A stretch of DNA of 64,000 nt from Paraburkholderia sp. LEh10 (GCF_017814945.1 NZ_JAGIPX010000001.1:292202-356201), one strand, 5' to 3'. Positions 1 to 8,719 are shown, numbered from the stretch's first letter. A program made the numbers and translations. The notes: generated by a model not told the origin, from the letters alone.

Positions 1-1125
1 ACGCTGGTGGCGTCGGCGCTGGGTGGCTGGATCGCGGGAATGATGTCAGACCGGCTGGGACGCGTGAAGACGCTGCAATGGACCGTCGCGTTTTTTTCCG
101 TGTTCACGTTCCTGTGCGCGTTCGCGCAGAACTATCCGCAATTTCTCGTGCTGAAGACGCTGCAGGGGTTCGGCTTCGGCGGAGAATGGGCGGCGGGCGC
201 CGTGCTGATGGCCGAGACGATCCGCAACGAGCATCGCGGCAAGGCGATGGGCAGCGTGCAGAGCGCATGGGCCGTTGGCTGGGGCGCAGCAGTGCTGCTC
301 TATGCGTTGATGTTCTCGCTGCTGCCCGGGGATACCGCGTGGCGCGTGATGTTCGGGGTTGGCATCGTTCCCGCGCTGCTGATTCTGTACGTTCGACGCA
401 GCGTGCAGGAGCCTGCCGCGCCGGCGCACGCAATACGTGATGCGCGGGCGCGTCAGCAAGAGCAGATGCCTGGCCTAGTCGTCGGCATCTTTTCTCCGCA
501 AGTGCTACGCATGACGCTGATCGGCGCACTGCTCGGCGTTGGCGCGCATGGTGGCTACTACGCGCTGATGACCTGGCTGCCGACGTTTCTGAAGAGCGAG
601 CGCCATCTGTCGGTGTTAAGCACGGGCGGCTACCTTGCCGTCGTGATCGTCGCGTTCTTTTGCGGGTGCCTCGTGAGTGCGCAACTGCTGGATCGCATTG
701 GACGCCGGAAGACCATTCTCACGTTTGCAATTTGCTGCGTGATAACTGTCACCGCCTATCTGTTTCTTCCGCTCGGCAATGCCGCGATGCTGTTCTTCGG
801 ATTTCCACTGGGTTTCTTTGCAGCGGGCATTCCAGCAAGCATGGGCGCGCTGTTCAACGAGCTGTATCCGCGCGGGATGCGCGGCACGGGCGTCGGGTTT
901 TGCTACAACTTCGGTCGCGTTGTATCCGCGGGATTTCCGGTGCTCGTCGGGCATATGTCCGCAAATATGTCGCTCGGGACGGCGATCGGCATCGATGCGG
1001 GACTCGCGTACGCGATTGTCGTGCTGTCCGTGCTGATGCTGCCGGAGACACGCGGCCGCGCACTAGGCGAAGCCACGCTTGATTCGGAACATACGGGCCC
1101 GCTTTCTCACGCGCAAAGGCATTAA
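1..1125 (+). CDS. MFS transporter, 3' part (gene starts before the window)
   Basis: The frame is open from base 1, so the visible 374 residues lack the true N-terminus. The segment begins near the second membrane helix, and about ten hydrophobic helices follow. Two copies of the MFS loop signature are visible: DRLGR in the loop after the first visible helix and DRIGRRKT in the equivalent loop of the second half. The second-half sequence ELYPRGMRGTGVGFCYNFGR is typical of the aromatic acid/sialic acid type of proton symporters. It is an inner-membrane importer, probably of an organic acid. The next gene, an amidohydrolase, lies 52 bp downstream on the same strand, so the two may share a transcript and a substrate. 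The substrate cannot be read from the sequence. Confidence 0.85.
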   Translation, partial: TLVASALGGWIAGMMSDRLGRVKTLQWTVAFFSVFTFLCAFAQNYPQFLVLKTLQGFGFGGEWAAGAVLMAETIRNEHRGKAMGSVQSAWAVGWGAAVLLYALMFSLLPGDTAWRVMFGVGIVPALLILYVRRSVQEPAAPAHAIRDARARQQEQMPGLVVGIFSPQVLRMTLIGALLGVGAHGGYYALMTWLPTFLKSERHLSVLSTGGYLAVVIVAFFCGCLVSAQLLDRIGRRKTILTFAICCVITVTAYLFLPLGNAAMLFFGFPLGFFAAGIPASMGALFNELYPRGMRGTGVGFCYNFGRVVSAGFPVLVGHMSANMSLGTAIGIDAGLAYAIVVLSVLMLPETRGRALGEATLDSEHTGPLSHAQRH

Positions 1126-1177
1126 CGCGCGGCGCACTCGCCCGTAACCGCGCAAGACTGGTGATGAAGGAACGTCC

Positions 1178-2053
1178 ATGATGGAGAAGTCGGGGATAGA
1201 CGCGAGCCATCGGCAGGCTGCGTATCGTCCTGCCCACATTGCATCTGTCGATACCCATGCTCATGTATTCGAGCGCGGCCTGCCGCTCGCCCAGCAGCGC
1301 CGCTATGCGCCCGACTACGACGCCACGCTCGACGCTTACCTTACCCAACTGGATACGCACGGCGTATCACGCGGCGTGCTTGTGCAGCCCAGCTTCCTTG
1401 GCACCGATTGCAGCTATATGCTTGATGCGTTGCGCCGCGCGCCGGAGCGGCTACGCGGTGTCGCGGTGATCGAGCGCGATTGTCAGATCGACACGCTGAC
1501 GGAGATGGCGAATGCGGGCATTGCAGGAATTCGGCTGAACTTGATCGGGCATGCCGATCTGCCGCTCGACAGATGGGTGAGTGCGCAAACGCTCGCACAT
1601 GTTCGCGATCTGAATTGGCATGTCGAAGTGCATGCAGAAGCTGTGCGGCTGCATGGCATCGTCGAGCCGCTTCTGGATGCTGGCATGAACGTCGTCGTCG
1701 ATCATTTCGGCAGGCCCGATCCCGATATCGGAGTACGTGACGCGGGCTTTCGCCGTCTTCTTGAACTGGCTGACACGCGGCGTGTGTGGGTGAAGGTATC
1801 GGCGGCATACCGGAACCGGCGGCGGCTCCGCTCAGATGATAATGATGTGCATGAGGCATTTCATCTTCTGAAAGCGGCCTTTGGCGTGCATCGCCTTATG
1901 TGGGGCAGCGACTGGCCGCATACGCGGTTTGAAGCGGACGAGAATTTTGCTTGCGCGCTGGAACTTCTTCGCGCGCTGCTTCCCGTTGAAGAGGAGCGCA
2001 GGGTGGTCTTGGCGGACACGCCTGCAAGACTTTACATGTTCGACGTCGCGTGA
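1178..2053 (+). CDS. Amidohydrolase family TIM-barrel hydrolase
   Basis: A 291-residue protein of the amidohydrolase-2 group, to which 2-pyrone-4,6-dicarboxylate lactonase (LigI) belongs. Near the N-terminus VDTHAHVFE carries the HxH metal or substrate motif. VDHFGRPD lies in the middle, and WGSDWPHTR near the C-terminus supplies the conserved Asp. The length fits the family. AAGGAACG sits upstream of the ATG at 1178, and a second ATG follows immediately. Members hydrolyse lactones or decarboxylate cyclic acids in the cytoplasm. Together with the preceding MFS gene it suggests uptake and hydrolysis of a carboxylated ring compound. The actual substrate is not inferable. Confidence 0.82.
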   Translation: MMEKSGIDASHRQAAYRPAHIASVDTHAHVFERGLPLAQQRRYAPDYDATLDAYLTQLDTHGVSRGVLVQPSFLGTDCSYMLDALRRAPERLRGVAVIERDCQIDTLTEMANAGIAGIRLNLIGHADLPLDRWVSAQTLAHVRDLNWHVEVHAEAVRLHGIVEPLLDAGMNVVVDHFGRPDPDIGVRDAGFRRLLELADTRRVWVKVSAAYRNRRRLRSDDNDVHEAFHLLKAAFGVHRLMWGSDWPHTRFEADENFACALELLRALLPVEEERRVVLADTPARLYMFDVA

Positions 2054-2584
2054 TTCACATGGCGCATTGCAAGGGCAAGGACTGGCTAAATCTCCTCGCT
2101 TGCCGTGTTTGATCACCGCGCGGGCGCAGCGTCTAACGAGACTTGTCGATCTGTCTCGTGCGCTCGGGGGAGGTTGGATGGAGTGGTCCGGTGAAGAACA
2201 GCGGCCTGCCGACGCTCCGGGCATCGGCTAAGCGGGAGCCATGAATCCCTTCCGCTGCAGCGTGCGTACGTAATCTGAAGCTTCTTCAGCTCTTCAAATT
2301 CGTGCCGATCGTGGCCCGCCCTGCTACCGGGCACAAAATCGCGGCGCACGTCTGAGAACGCATTGGCGAAAAGCGCAGGTAGGCACGTCGTTTGCGGCCA
2401 TTGAATATGCAGCCTTTCCCGTACCCCGGTCAGGACGCGCCGATATCGATGGCGACCGCGTGGCGTTTCTAGCGCCTCTTTTACAAGAGACGCGTAACTG
2501 CGTGACTCCAGCCCTCGTGCAGCAAAGCGGCGGACAGTGCCTCTCTATACCTCGAGAGGGCTCGTATCGATCTGGAGTTACATC
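2054..2584. other. Intergenic stretch with a decayed fragment
   Basis: These 531 bp hold no intact gene. The only coding-like signal is a short plus-strand fragment at 2124-2231 resembling the end of an outer-membrane efflux protein. A weak inverted repeat (CCTCTC...GAGAGG, about 2540-2559) lies just before the small membrane protein gene. Confidence 0.6.
2124..2231 (+). pseudogene. Possible C-terminal remnant of a NodT/TolC-type outer-membrane efflux protein
   Basis: The frame ending at the TAA at 2229-2231 reads AQRLTRLVDLSRALGGGW followed by a short polar tail. The pattern QRL...VDLxRALGGGW is the usual ending of NodT-family outer-membrane factors of RND and MFS efflux pumps. No matching upstream portion is present, because the preceding bases belong to the amidohydrolase gene. 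I infer that only the last roughly 35 codons of a lost gene survive. The identification rests on this short similarity alone. Confidence 0.4.
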
Positions 2585-2917
2585 ATGAAGGTCATCTTGG
2601 CCACCCGGCAAGCGTTCTGCCTGGTCGGCAACATGTCGGTGGGCGTGACGGCATTTTTCCTCTGGTGTGCAATTGCCGCAGGCGCTGGCTGGATGCTCGT
2701 GCATCTGCCAGATGTCTGGTATGTGCATCTCGGGAATCAGTCGAGCACGGGCTTCGCTGTTGCCGCCATCACATCCTACGCTGTCGTTGCCGGCGCGCTC
2801 TTTCTCGAGTTTTCCTGCGGCGCCCTGCTAATGCTTGCAGACGCATATACGGAAATGCTGCTCTCCGCACGCAAATGGCGCTCGCGACATGCAGCCTCCG
2901 CAATACAGTGTCGTTAG
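2585..2917 (+). CDS. Small hypothetical inner-membrane protein
   Basis: A 110-residue protein starting at ATG 2585, with GGAG about nine bases upstream. It has two clear hydrophobic spans, roughly residues 17-38 and 55-80, and a basic C-terminus (ARKWRSRH), so both ends are probably cytoplasmic. I do not recognise a domain. It stands alone between decayed sequence and the tetR gene, with no obvious operon partner. It could be a Burkholderiaceae lineage-specific membrane protein. Confidence 0.5.
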   Translation: MKVILATRQAFCLVGNMSVGVTAFFLWCAIAAGAGWMLVHLPDVWYVHLGNQSSTGFAVAAITSYAVVAGALFLEFSCGALLMLADAYTEMLLSARKWRSRHAASAIQCR

Positions 2918-3197
2918 CCGCTTGTTATCCGCAAGGCCGGGCTCGAGCCGATTTGCGCGACATCGCAAGCTCCCGGAACGGGTGAAAGTATTCCGCCGCC
3001 GGTCACAGCAGGCATGTCGGGACGACAACGAGCCGCGCAGGCAAAAGCAGCCAGTGCGTCCGTCCGCCTTTGGCCGGCGTTTTATCCTTGAGGAAGGCAT
3101 CGGCGGGCGGAAGACTCTGGAAAGCTGTCGTTGCAGTCGGTTCCTCACCACGCGAGATCGCCTTGTGCACGGGGGCCCCGCAGTGCTGTCATCGCGG

Positions 3198-3989
3198 TCA
3201 AGGCTGGATTCCGTTCAGACCACGGATGCCAGCAAATATCACATCGAGTGTCTGGCTGGCGAGCTGCTCTGACGTCACTTTCGGTGCGCCCAAAGGATTG
3301 ATTCTGTAGTCGACGGTCAATGTCGCGACGCCATGCATGCACATCCATGCGACGCGCGCGATGCTAAAGGCGTTCGCCTCGTCCGCCTTGCCCTGGGCGG
3401 CGAGGTAGTCGCTCGCAGCCCGCACGAGCGTGTGATAACACTGGCTCGCGGCATCGTCGAGTTCGGCATGTACCTGCGTCGAGCGGAACTGCGGTGAGAA
3501 CATCAGGTGGAACAGCGTGGGATGAAGCGTCGCGAAGGCCACGTAGTTCGACAACAGCGAACGCAACCGCTGCTCGGCCGACATGCTGGGGCGAAGCCGG
3601 GCAAAGCGGAACTCGGTGAGATCACGGAAGCCGCTGGCCGCGATGGCGGCCAGCAAGCCTTCCTTATTGCCGAAGTGATGCTTGGGCGCGACCTGCGATA
3701 CGCCCACGCTGCTGGCGATACGCCGCAAACTCAGCTCGGCCAGGCCGACCTCGCTGAGTTGCTGCTTGCCACAGCGCACCAGGACCTCACGCAGGTTGCC
3801 GTGATGATACGGGCGCGGCTCCGCAGTATCGGCCGCTTTGGTGGTTTTTGGCGCGCGGGCGCGCTTCGCAGCGGCTTGACCGGCAGCGTCCTGCTCGAGC
3901 GTCGCTGCGTTACGTGAGGTGCTCGTTCGGCCTCTGGGAGCGCGTTTAGTTCGTGCAGTGTCTTCCATGCCCGGAATCTTAACACTCAA
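3198..3989 (-). CDS. TetR/AcrR family transcriptional regulator
   Basis: 263 residues. A basic, Ala-rich extension of about 60 residues precedes the DNA-binding domain, which opens with PYHHGNLREVLV and continues through the helix-turn-helix LSLRRIASSVGVSQVAPKHH. This opening is typical of TetR regulators with a WHG-type C-terminal ligand domain. The gene lies 50 bp downstream of the BKACE gene on the same strand, so it is probably co-transcribed and autoregulated. The two TAAC-N3-GTTA palindromes at 5270 and 5490 are the natural candidates for its operators. An internal ATG at 3968 (MEDTAR) is an alternative start. Confidence 0.85.
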   Translation of the reverse strand: MSVKIPGMEDTARTKRAPRGRTSTSRNAATLEQDAAGQAAAKRARAPKTTKAADTAEPRPYHHGNLREVLVRCGKQQLSEVGLAELSLRRIASSVGVSQVAPKHHFGNKEGLLAAIAASGFRDLTEFRFARLRPSMSAEQRLRSLLSNYVAFATLHPTLFHLMFSPQFRSTQVHAELDDAASQCYHTLVRAASDYLAAQGKADEANAFSIARVAWMCMHGVATLTVDYRINPLGAPKVTSEQLASQTLDVIFAGIRGLNGIQP

Positions 3990-4039
3990 TCAATGGGACG
4001 CGACCTCCGTCGCGCCCAACGTCGTTGCTGCACGCGCGA

Positions 4040-4927
4040 TCAATGCGGCCGTCGAGGCTGCAAGCCGAGTATCGAGCGGGCTTCATCGGGCGTGGCGACT
4101 TCGGCGCCCATGCTCGTGATGATGTCGACGGCACGTTTGACGAGCGCTGCATTGCCCGGTGCAAGTTCTCCTTTGCCGAGATACAGGTTGTCTTCCAGGC
4201 CGACGCGGACATGTCCGCCAAGAATCACGCTTTGGGCAACGATCGGAAACTGTGCTCGCGAAATGCCGAACGCCGACCAGCGCGCGTCATCGGGCAGATA
4301 GCGCTTCATCATCAGAAGGCTCTCTGTATCGGCATCCGCGCCCCACGGCACGCCGAGGCAAAGTTGAAACAGAGGCGCCTCTAGAACACCTTGCGTTTCG
4401 ATCAGATGGCGGGCGAGCCGCACGTGCCCGAGGTCGAACACTTCGATTTCCGGCTTGACGCCCGCGCTTTCGACCAGCCTGGCCATCTTGACCAGATGAT
4501 CAGGCACGTTGACGAACGCGCGCTTGCCGAAGTTCATTGTCGCGACATCGAGGCTGCAAATTTCCGGGCGCAATTCGAGCACATGCTGGACGCGCGCTTC
4601 AGGCGTCATCATCGTGCTTTCGTTGCTGCCTTTGTTCGGGTCCTCATCGCTTGGATAGAAGCCGCCGCCCGGCCCCGTCGTCAGATTGATCAGGATCGGG
4701 CATCCGCTTTCGCGGATTCGCGAGACGACTTCCGCGTACAGCGCCAGTTCCGTACTGGGTGCACCCGTCTTCGGGTCGCGCACATGAATGTGCGCAATGC
4801 TCGCGCCGGCCTCGTAAGCCGCGATCGCCTCATTCGCGATTTGAGCCGGCGTAACGGGCACTGCGGGGTTGAGGCGCGGCGTATCGCCGTTTCCAGTCAG
4901 TGCACAAGTGACAATTGTCTTGTTCAT
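4040..4927 (-). CDS. 3-keto-5-aminohexanoate cleavage family (BKACE, DUF849) enzyme
   Basis: 295 residues, the full family length. BKACE enzymes use a divalent metal to condense a beta-keto acid with acetyl-CoA, giving an acetoacetyl product and a new acyl-CoA. HIHVRD (about residues 46-51) supplies the two His metal ligands, and GLEDNLYL (about 227-234) the Glu ligand and substrate loop. The N-terminus MNKTIVTCALTG is canonical. The gene is divergent from an enoyl-CoA hydratase/CaiB set and is followed by tetR. I infer that it performs the cleavage step of a CoA-linked pathway. The specific keto acid is unknown; characterised members act on KAH, dehydrocarnitine and beta-ketoadipate-like acids. 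Confidence 0.88.
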   Translation of the reverse strand: MNKTIVTCALTGNGDTPRLNPAVPVTPAQIANEAIAAYEAGASIAHIHVRDPKTGAPSTELALYAEVVSRIRESGCPILINLTTGPGGGFYPSDEDPNKGSNESTMMTPEARVQHVLELRPEICSLDVATMNFGKRAFVNVPDHLVKMARLVESAGVKPEIEVFDLGHVRLARHLIETQGVLEAPLFQLCLGVPWGADADTESLLMMKRYLPDDARWSAFGISRAQFPIVAQSVILGGHVRVGLEDNLYLGKGELAPGNAALVKRAVDIITSMGAEVATPDEARSILGLQPRRPH

Positions 4928-4988
4928 CGTAGCGGTCGCTCAGAAGATGGATCGGAACATGGAATCGAAAGCGCTGTTGCTCGTCGCG

Positions 4989-5210
4989 TCATGCGTGGCG
5001 AGCGTGCAGAGGCGGCCATGCGCAGCGTCCGTATGCTGCCGCGCCGCGCGGCTGTGCTGACGCGATACTGCGCCCCTTTCTCTGCACGCGGTTCGAGATC
5101 GCCTGCGCACGCGGCGCAAAACGAAGTGTGATGTGCGGACGTGAAGCAAATGCAACGGATGAGTGCCTGGGCGCAGTGGCCTTCGCGGCGGGAATAGTCT
5201 TGTCAATCAT
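4989..5210 (-). CDS. Possible small protein or truncated gene start (uncertain)
   Basis: A 73-codon frame begins at ATG 5208-5210 and is preceded on its strand by AAGGAGACGAAGC, the best Shine-Dalgarno in this intergenic region. The first residues, MIDKTIPAAKAT, resemble the start of acyl-CoA:3-oxoacid CoA-transferase alpha subunits. The remainder is Arg/Ala-rich and looks like non-coding frame. It could be the surviving start of a lost CoA-transferase gene, or a leader ORF transcribed ahead of the BKACE gene. The next gene, BKACE, begins 62 bp further on with a weak ribosome site. Confidence 0.25.
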   Translation of the reverse strand: MIDKTIPAAKATAPRHSSVAFASRPHITLRFAPRAQAISNRVQRKGRSIASAQPRGAAAYGRCAWPPLHARHA

Positions 5211-5261
5211 GCTTCGTCTCCTTCTTTGTGGACCTGCGCAGCGCATGGTCCGAATTTCCGA

Positions 5262-5285
5262 GCAAATATTAACATCGTTATGATT
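5262..5285. promoter_or_regulatory. Palindromic operator candidate, copy 1 (TAAC-ATC-GTTA)
   Basis: The core palindrome TAACATCGTTA occupies 5270-5280. It is flanked by AATAT on the left and GATTG on the right, the same flanks as copy 2. It sits 281 bp upstream of the BKACE start codon and 60 bp upstream of the ATG of the small frame at 5210. It is likely bound by the TetR protein encoded at 3198-3989; this is an inference from position. Confidence 0.6.
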
Positions 5286-5481
5286 GACGTCAAGACGGAT
5301 TGTCGGCCGATCTGTCTTGACCAGGAAGGAACGTCTTTCCGCCACTTCACTAGACCTTCGTATCGTGCAGGGAAAGTCGCGTATTTGTCGGACGTGACGC
5401 GTCCATTCCTTTGGCAGTGCCCTTCGGACAGTCTGTGCCAAAAACCATCACTCGCTGCTAGGGGAATCCCCGTATATTGAG

Positions 5482-5505
5482 CGCAATATTAACGGCGTTA
5501 GGATT
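5482..5505. promoter_or_regulatory. Palindromic operator candidate, copy 2 (TAAC-GGC-GTTA)
   Basis: The core TAACGGCGTTA occupies 5490-5500 and shares AATATTAAC, GTTA and GATTG with copy 1. It lies 126 bp upstream of the enoyl-CoA hydratase start. The spacing to copy 1 is exactly 220 bp, close to 21 helical turns, so both sites face the same side of the DNA. Confidence 0.6.
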
Positions 5506-5625
5506 GGTTCCGTCGGCATCTCCAAAAGGCCGCACATCCATGCCTGTCGTCTCGCGCTCGTATCGACCGGGATGAACCTGTAATCAACCTGCCGGTAACA
5601 CCACGGCCCTCATGCAGGACGAGAA

Positions 5626-6393
5626 ATGAGCACTGTTTTATTTGAAAAGGATGGCGCGGTCGGCGTCGTGACCATGTCGAACCCGCCTCACAATCTGATC
5701 GGGAACACCTTCATGACCGATCTGATCGGTGCATATACACGCGCAGTAGAAGAGGGCTGTCGAGCAATCCTGCTGCGTAGCGCGATGCGCCACTTCTGCG
5801 CTGGCGCCGATGTCGGAGGCTTTGACGAGGGCGGCGGACGGCGACACGATCAGGCTTCGTTCGAGTCGCTGCTGGATTCGCTCGAAAACGTACCGGTTCC
5901 AACGGTCGCGGCGGTGCACGGGGGCGCGCTGGGCGGTGGCTTCGAGCTCGCGCTGACGTGCGACATGATCGTGGCCGCCGACACGGCATTCTTCGGCATG
6001 GCAGAAGCCTCGCTCGGCCTGCTGCCGCTGCTCGGCGGCGTGCAGCGCGTCGCTCAGCGCGTAGGCCCTGCGCGAGCGAAGGAAATGGGCATGTTCGGAC
6101 GCCGGCATGACCCTGCCGTACTTGAGCGTTGGGGGGTGGTGAATCTCGTGACCGCGGAATCGGAGCTGCCTGCCGTATCGATGTCGTGGGCGCGGCAGCT
6201 CGCGGCGGGCCCGACCGTTGCACTCAGGGGCATCAAGCAGCTCGCGAATCTGTCGGCGCGCAACGGCATTGCTGCGGCGGACGCGCAGCAGATCGAGATC
6301 AGCAACGTCATGTGGGCGAGCGCGGACCAGAAACGCGGTCTCGATGCCTTCGCAAAGACAGGGCCGGGTTCGGCCGTGTTCGAGGGGAACTGA
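5626..6393 (+). CDS. Enoyl-CoA hydratase/isomerase family protein
   Basis: 255 residues of the crotonase fold. HFCAGADVGGF forms the first oxyanion-hole segment. GGALGGGFELALTCD and MAEASLGLLPLLGG follow, keeping both Glu residues (FELA and MAEA) used by true hydratases to add water across an enoyl-CoA. AGGACGAG precedes the ATG. The stop TGA overlaps the start of the CoA-transferase gene by one base, so the two are translationally coupled. The gene begins the plus-strand operon that faces BKACE. It acts on a CoA thioester probably made by the next gene product. Confidence 0.85.
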   Translation: MSTVLFEKDGAVGVVTMSNPPHNLIGNTFMTDLIGAYTRAVEEGCRAILLRSAMRHFCAGADVGGFDEGGGRRHDQASFESLLDSLENVPVPTVAAVHGGALGGGFELALTCDMIVAADTAFFGMAEASLGLLPLLGGVQRVAQRVGPARAKEMGMFGRRHDPAVLERWGVVNLVTAESELPAVSMSWARQLAAGPTVALRGIKQLANLSARNGIAAADAQQIEISNVMWASADQKRGLDAFAKTGPGSAVFEGN

Positions 6394-7631
6394 TGATGGG
6401 CGCACCACTTGAAGGGCTGAAAATCATCGACTTCACGCGTGTACTCGCGGGTCCGCACTGCACCAAGACGCTGCGCGATCTGGGCGCGGAAGTGATCAAG
6501 ATTGAGCCGCCGCGCGGCGATACTTCGCGGATAGGCGTTCCGCAAGTCGGCACCATGTCCGTCTATTACGCGCAGCAAAACGCGGGAAAACGCAATCTCA
6601 GTCTCGACCTGAACTGGCCGGAGGCACGCGAGATCGCAGCCGGGCTCTGCCGCGACGCCGATGTGATCGTCGAGAACTTTCGCCCCGGCACGCTGGGCCG
6701 CTTCGGCCTTGGGTATGAACAGGTAAAGGAATTCAACCCGTCTGTCGTGTACGTATCGATGAGCGGGTATGGTCAGACGGGTCCGTGGCGAAACCGGCCG
6801 GCCTATGCGCCGACGGTTCAGGCGGAGACCGGGCTGACCGACATCCTGCGTGACCACTATGGCTTCGATGATGACGCATTGCGAAACGACGCGTGCAGTC
6901 ATGGCGACGTGTACATGGGCCTGCACGGTGTGATCGCCGTTCTCGCGGCGCTGCAGCAGCGGAACCGGACGGGCGAAGGCCAGCACGTCGACGTAGCGAT
7001 GGCGGCGACGATGCTCGCAGTCAATGAGCGGGCGGCCGAGCAACTGTCGGGTATCGACGGCAATGGCGAGCCGCCCGCGTTGAGCGCGCCGGAGTCGCAC
7101 ATCTTCCATCTGCCGGACGGCCGTCATGTGACGATCGCGGCGAGCCCCATCTATTCGCCCGTATTCGTCAGCTACTGTTCGATGATGCGCCGCACGGATC
7201 TCTTGACGGATCCGCGCTTCGCAACGGCGAACCTGCGCAGGCAGAATCTCGATGCGCTGCTGGCCGAAGTGCGCGCGTGGATTCTGACGTTCAACGATCT
7301 GGATGAACTGCAGGCGCAGGTCAGCGAGCGAGGGCTGGCGATCGGCGTCGTGCGCAGCACGAACGAGCTGGCCGAATCGGAGTGGGCCAAACATTGGGGC
7401 GCAATCGTCGATGTCGACGACCGGGCGGGAGGCACGTTGAGGATGCCTGGGCCGCCGTGGCGTTTCAGCGGCGCAACTTTGCCGCCACCGGGCGTTCCCG
7501 CATTTCAGGGCGAACACAACGTCGAGTTGCTCGCGGAACGCAATATCGATCCAGCCGTGATTCAGTCGCTCAGAAAGCGGGGCGTTTTGTTGAGCCGGCG
7601 CACACCGCGTGGTGCATTCGACGAAGTCTGA
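6393..7631 (+). CDS. CaiB/BaiF family (family III) CoA-transferase
   Basis: 412 residues. The N-terminus LEGLKIIDFTRVLAGP and the following TLRDLGAEVIKIEPP are signatures of formyl-CoA/carnitine-type CoA-transferases, which move CoA between two acids through an aspartyl-CoA anhydride. The Asp in HGDVYMGLHG is the likely catalytic residue. The start ATG (6393) overlaps the hydratase stop as TGATG, with a second ATG at 6396. It probably activates the pathway substrate to a CoA thioester, with the hydratase acting next and BKACE closing the pathway. The substrate is not known. Confidence 0.87.
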   Translation: MMGAPLEGLKIIDFTRVLAGPHCTKTLRDLGAEVIKIEPPRGDTSRIGVPQVGTMSVYYAQQNAGKRNLSLDLNWPEAREIAAGLCRDADVIVENFRPGTLGRFGLGYEQVKEFNPSVVYVSMSGYGQTGPWRNRPAYAPTVQAETGLTDILRDHYGFDDDALRNDACSHGDVYMGLHGVIAVLAALQQRNRTGEGQHVDVAMAATMLAVNERAAEQLSGIDGNGEPPALSAPESHIFHLPDGRHVTIAASPIYSPVFVSYCSMMRRTDLLTDPRFATANLRRQNLDALLAEVRAWILTFNDLDELQAQVSERGLAIGVVRSTNELAESEWAKHWGAIVDVDDRAGGTLRMPGPPWRFSGATLPPPGVPAFQGEHNVELLAERNIDPAVIQSLRKRGVLLSRRTPRGAFDEV

Positions 7632-7750
7632 TTCTATTGAGGGTAATGAGGCACGTGGTTCTCTGATTCAAGTGCATGTGCACAGACAGTGTGTGCCTCG
7701 CGAACCTCGCATCATCCAATCCGCTATTGCAATAGCTTCGGAGGCAGTTC

Positions 7751-8719
7751 ATGCCATTACCGCCAGTTCTCGCGAATCGGCTTTCGATTCCTGTCGTCGC
7801 ATCGCCACTTTTTATCATCTCGAACCCGGACCTGGTCATTGCGCAATGCAAGGCGGGCGTCGTGGGTTCGTTTCCCGCGCTCAATGCACGCCCGGAGGGC
7901 GCGCTCGACGAATGGCTCGACAGGATTACCACCGCTTTGGCGGAACATGACGCGGAGCATCCTGAGCACCCATGCGCGCCGTACGCCGTGAATCAGATCG
8001 TTCACAAGTCGAACGATCGGCTCGAAACGGATATGGCGGTGTGCGAGAAGTACAAGGTGCCGGTCGTCATTACGTCGCTGGGCGCGCGGCAGGAAATCAA
8101 CGATGCCGTGCATCGCTGGGGCGGGATCGTTCTCCATGATGTGATCAACGATACCTTCGCGCGTAAGGCCATCGAGAAGGGCGCGGACGGCCTCATTGCG
8201 GTCGCCGCGGGCGCCGGCGGCCATGCCGGCGTGACATCGCCGTTCGCACTTGTGCAGGAGATCCGCGAGTGGTTCGATGGACCGTTGTTGCTGTCGGGCG
8301 CAATTGCCGGCGGCAATGCGATTCTTGCGGCGCAAGCGACGGGCGCCGACCTTGCCTATGTGGGCAGCGCGTTCATCGCCACTGAAGAAGCGAACGCCGC
8401 CGAAGGCTACAAGCGGGCCATTGTCGAAGGCGCAGCATCCGACATCGTCTACACGAACCTGTTCTCCGGCGTGCATGGCAACTATCTGCGCAAGAGCATC
8501 GTCGCGGCCGGCCTCGATCCCGACGATCTGCCCGAATCCGATGCTTCGAAGATGAGCTTTGGTTCGGGTAGCAGCGCGCGATACAAGGTCTGGCGAGATG
8601 TATGGGGCGCCGGGCAGGGAATCGGCGCGATCAAGGAGATCGTTCCTGCCGCCGATCTGATCGATCGATTCAAGGCGGAATATGACCACGCGCGTCGCCG
8701 TCTGTCGCTCCCAACCTGA
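7751..8719 (+). CDS. Nitronate monooxygenase / NAD(P)H-dependent flavin oxidoreductase family
   Basis: 322 residues of the FMN-binding 2-nitropropane dioxygenase fold. IPVVASPLFIISN opens the barrel. GGHAG carries the conserved active-site His, and GGNAILAAQATGADLAYVGS is the FMN phosphate-binding portion. GGAGG stands before the ATG. It follows the CoA-transferase by 119 bp on the same strand. Members oxidise alkyl nitronates or act as quinone or enoyl reductases (FabK-like). In this CoA pathway either reaction is possible, and the sequence does not decide. Confidence 0.8.
   Translation: MPLPPVLANRLSIPVVASPLFIISNPDLVIAQCKAGVVGSFPALNARPEGALDEWLDRITTALAEHDAEHPEHPCAPYAVNQIVHKSNDRLETDMAVCEKYKVPVVITSLGARQEINDAVHRWGGIVLHDVINDTFARKAIEKGADGLIAVAAGAGGHAGVTSPFALVQEIREWFDGPLLLSGAIAGGNAILAAQATGADLAYVGSAFIATEEANAAEGYKRAIVEGAASDIVYTNLFSGVHGNYLRKSIVAAGLDPDDLPESDASKMSFGSGSSARYKVWRDVWGAGQGIGAIKEIVPAADLIDRFKAEYDHARRRLSLPT

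Larger units (their letters stand above)
4928..5625. other. Divergent intergenic regulatory region (BKACE / enoyl-CoA hydratase)
   Basis: A 698-bp region between two divergently read catabolic genes. It contains two matching palindromic boxes (5270-5280 and 5490-5500). It also has a short minus-strand reading frame with a strong Shine-Dalgarno at 4989-5210. The rest shows no recognisable gene. AT content is locally higher around the two boxes. Confidence 0.7.

Noticed and set aside
6054..7517. A 487-codon minus-strand frame opposite the hydratase and CoA-transferase
   Set aside because: Overlaps two well-supported genes on the plus strand and has no recognisable family features.
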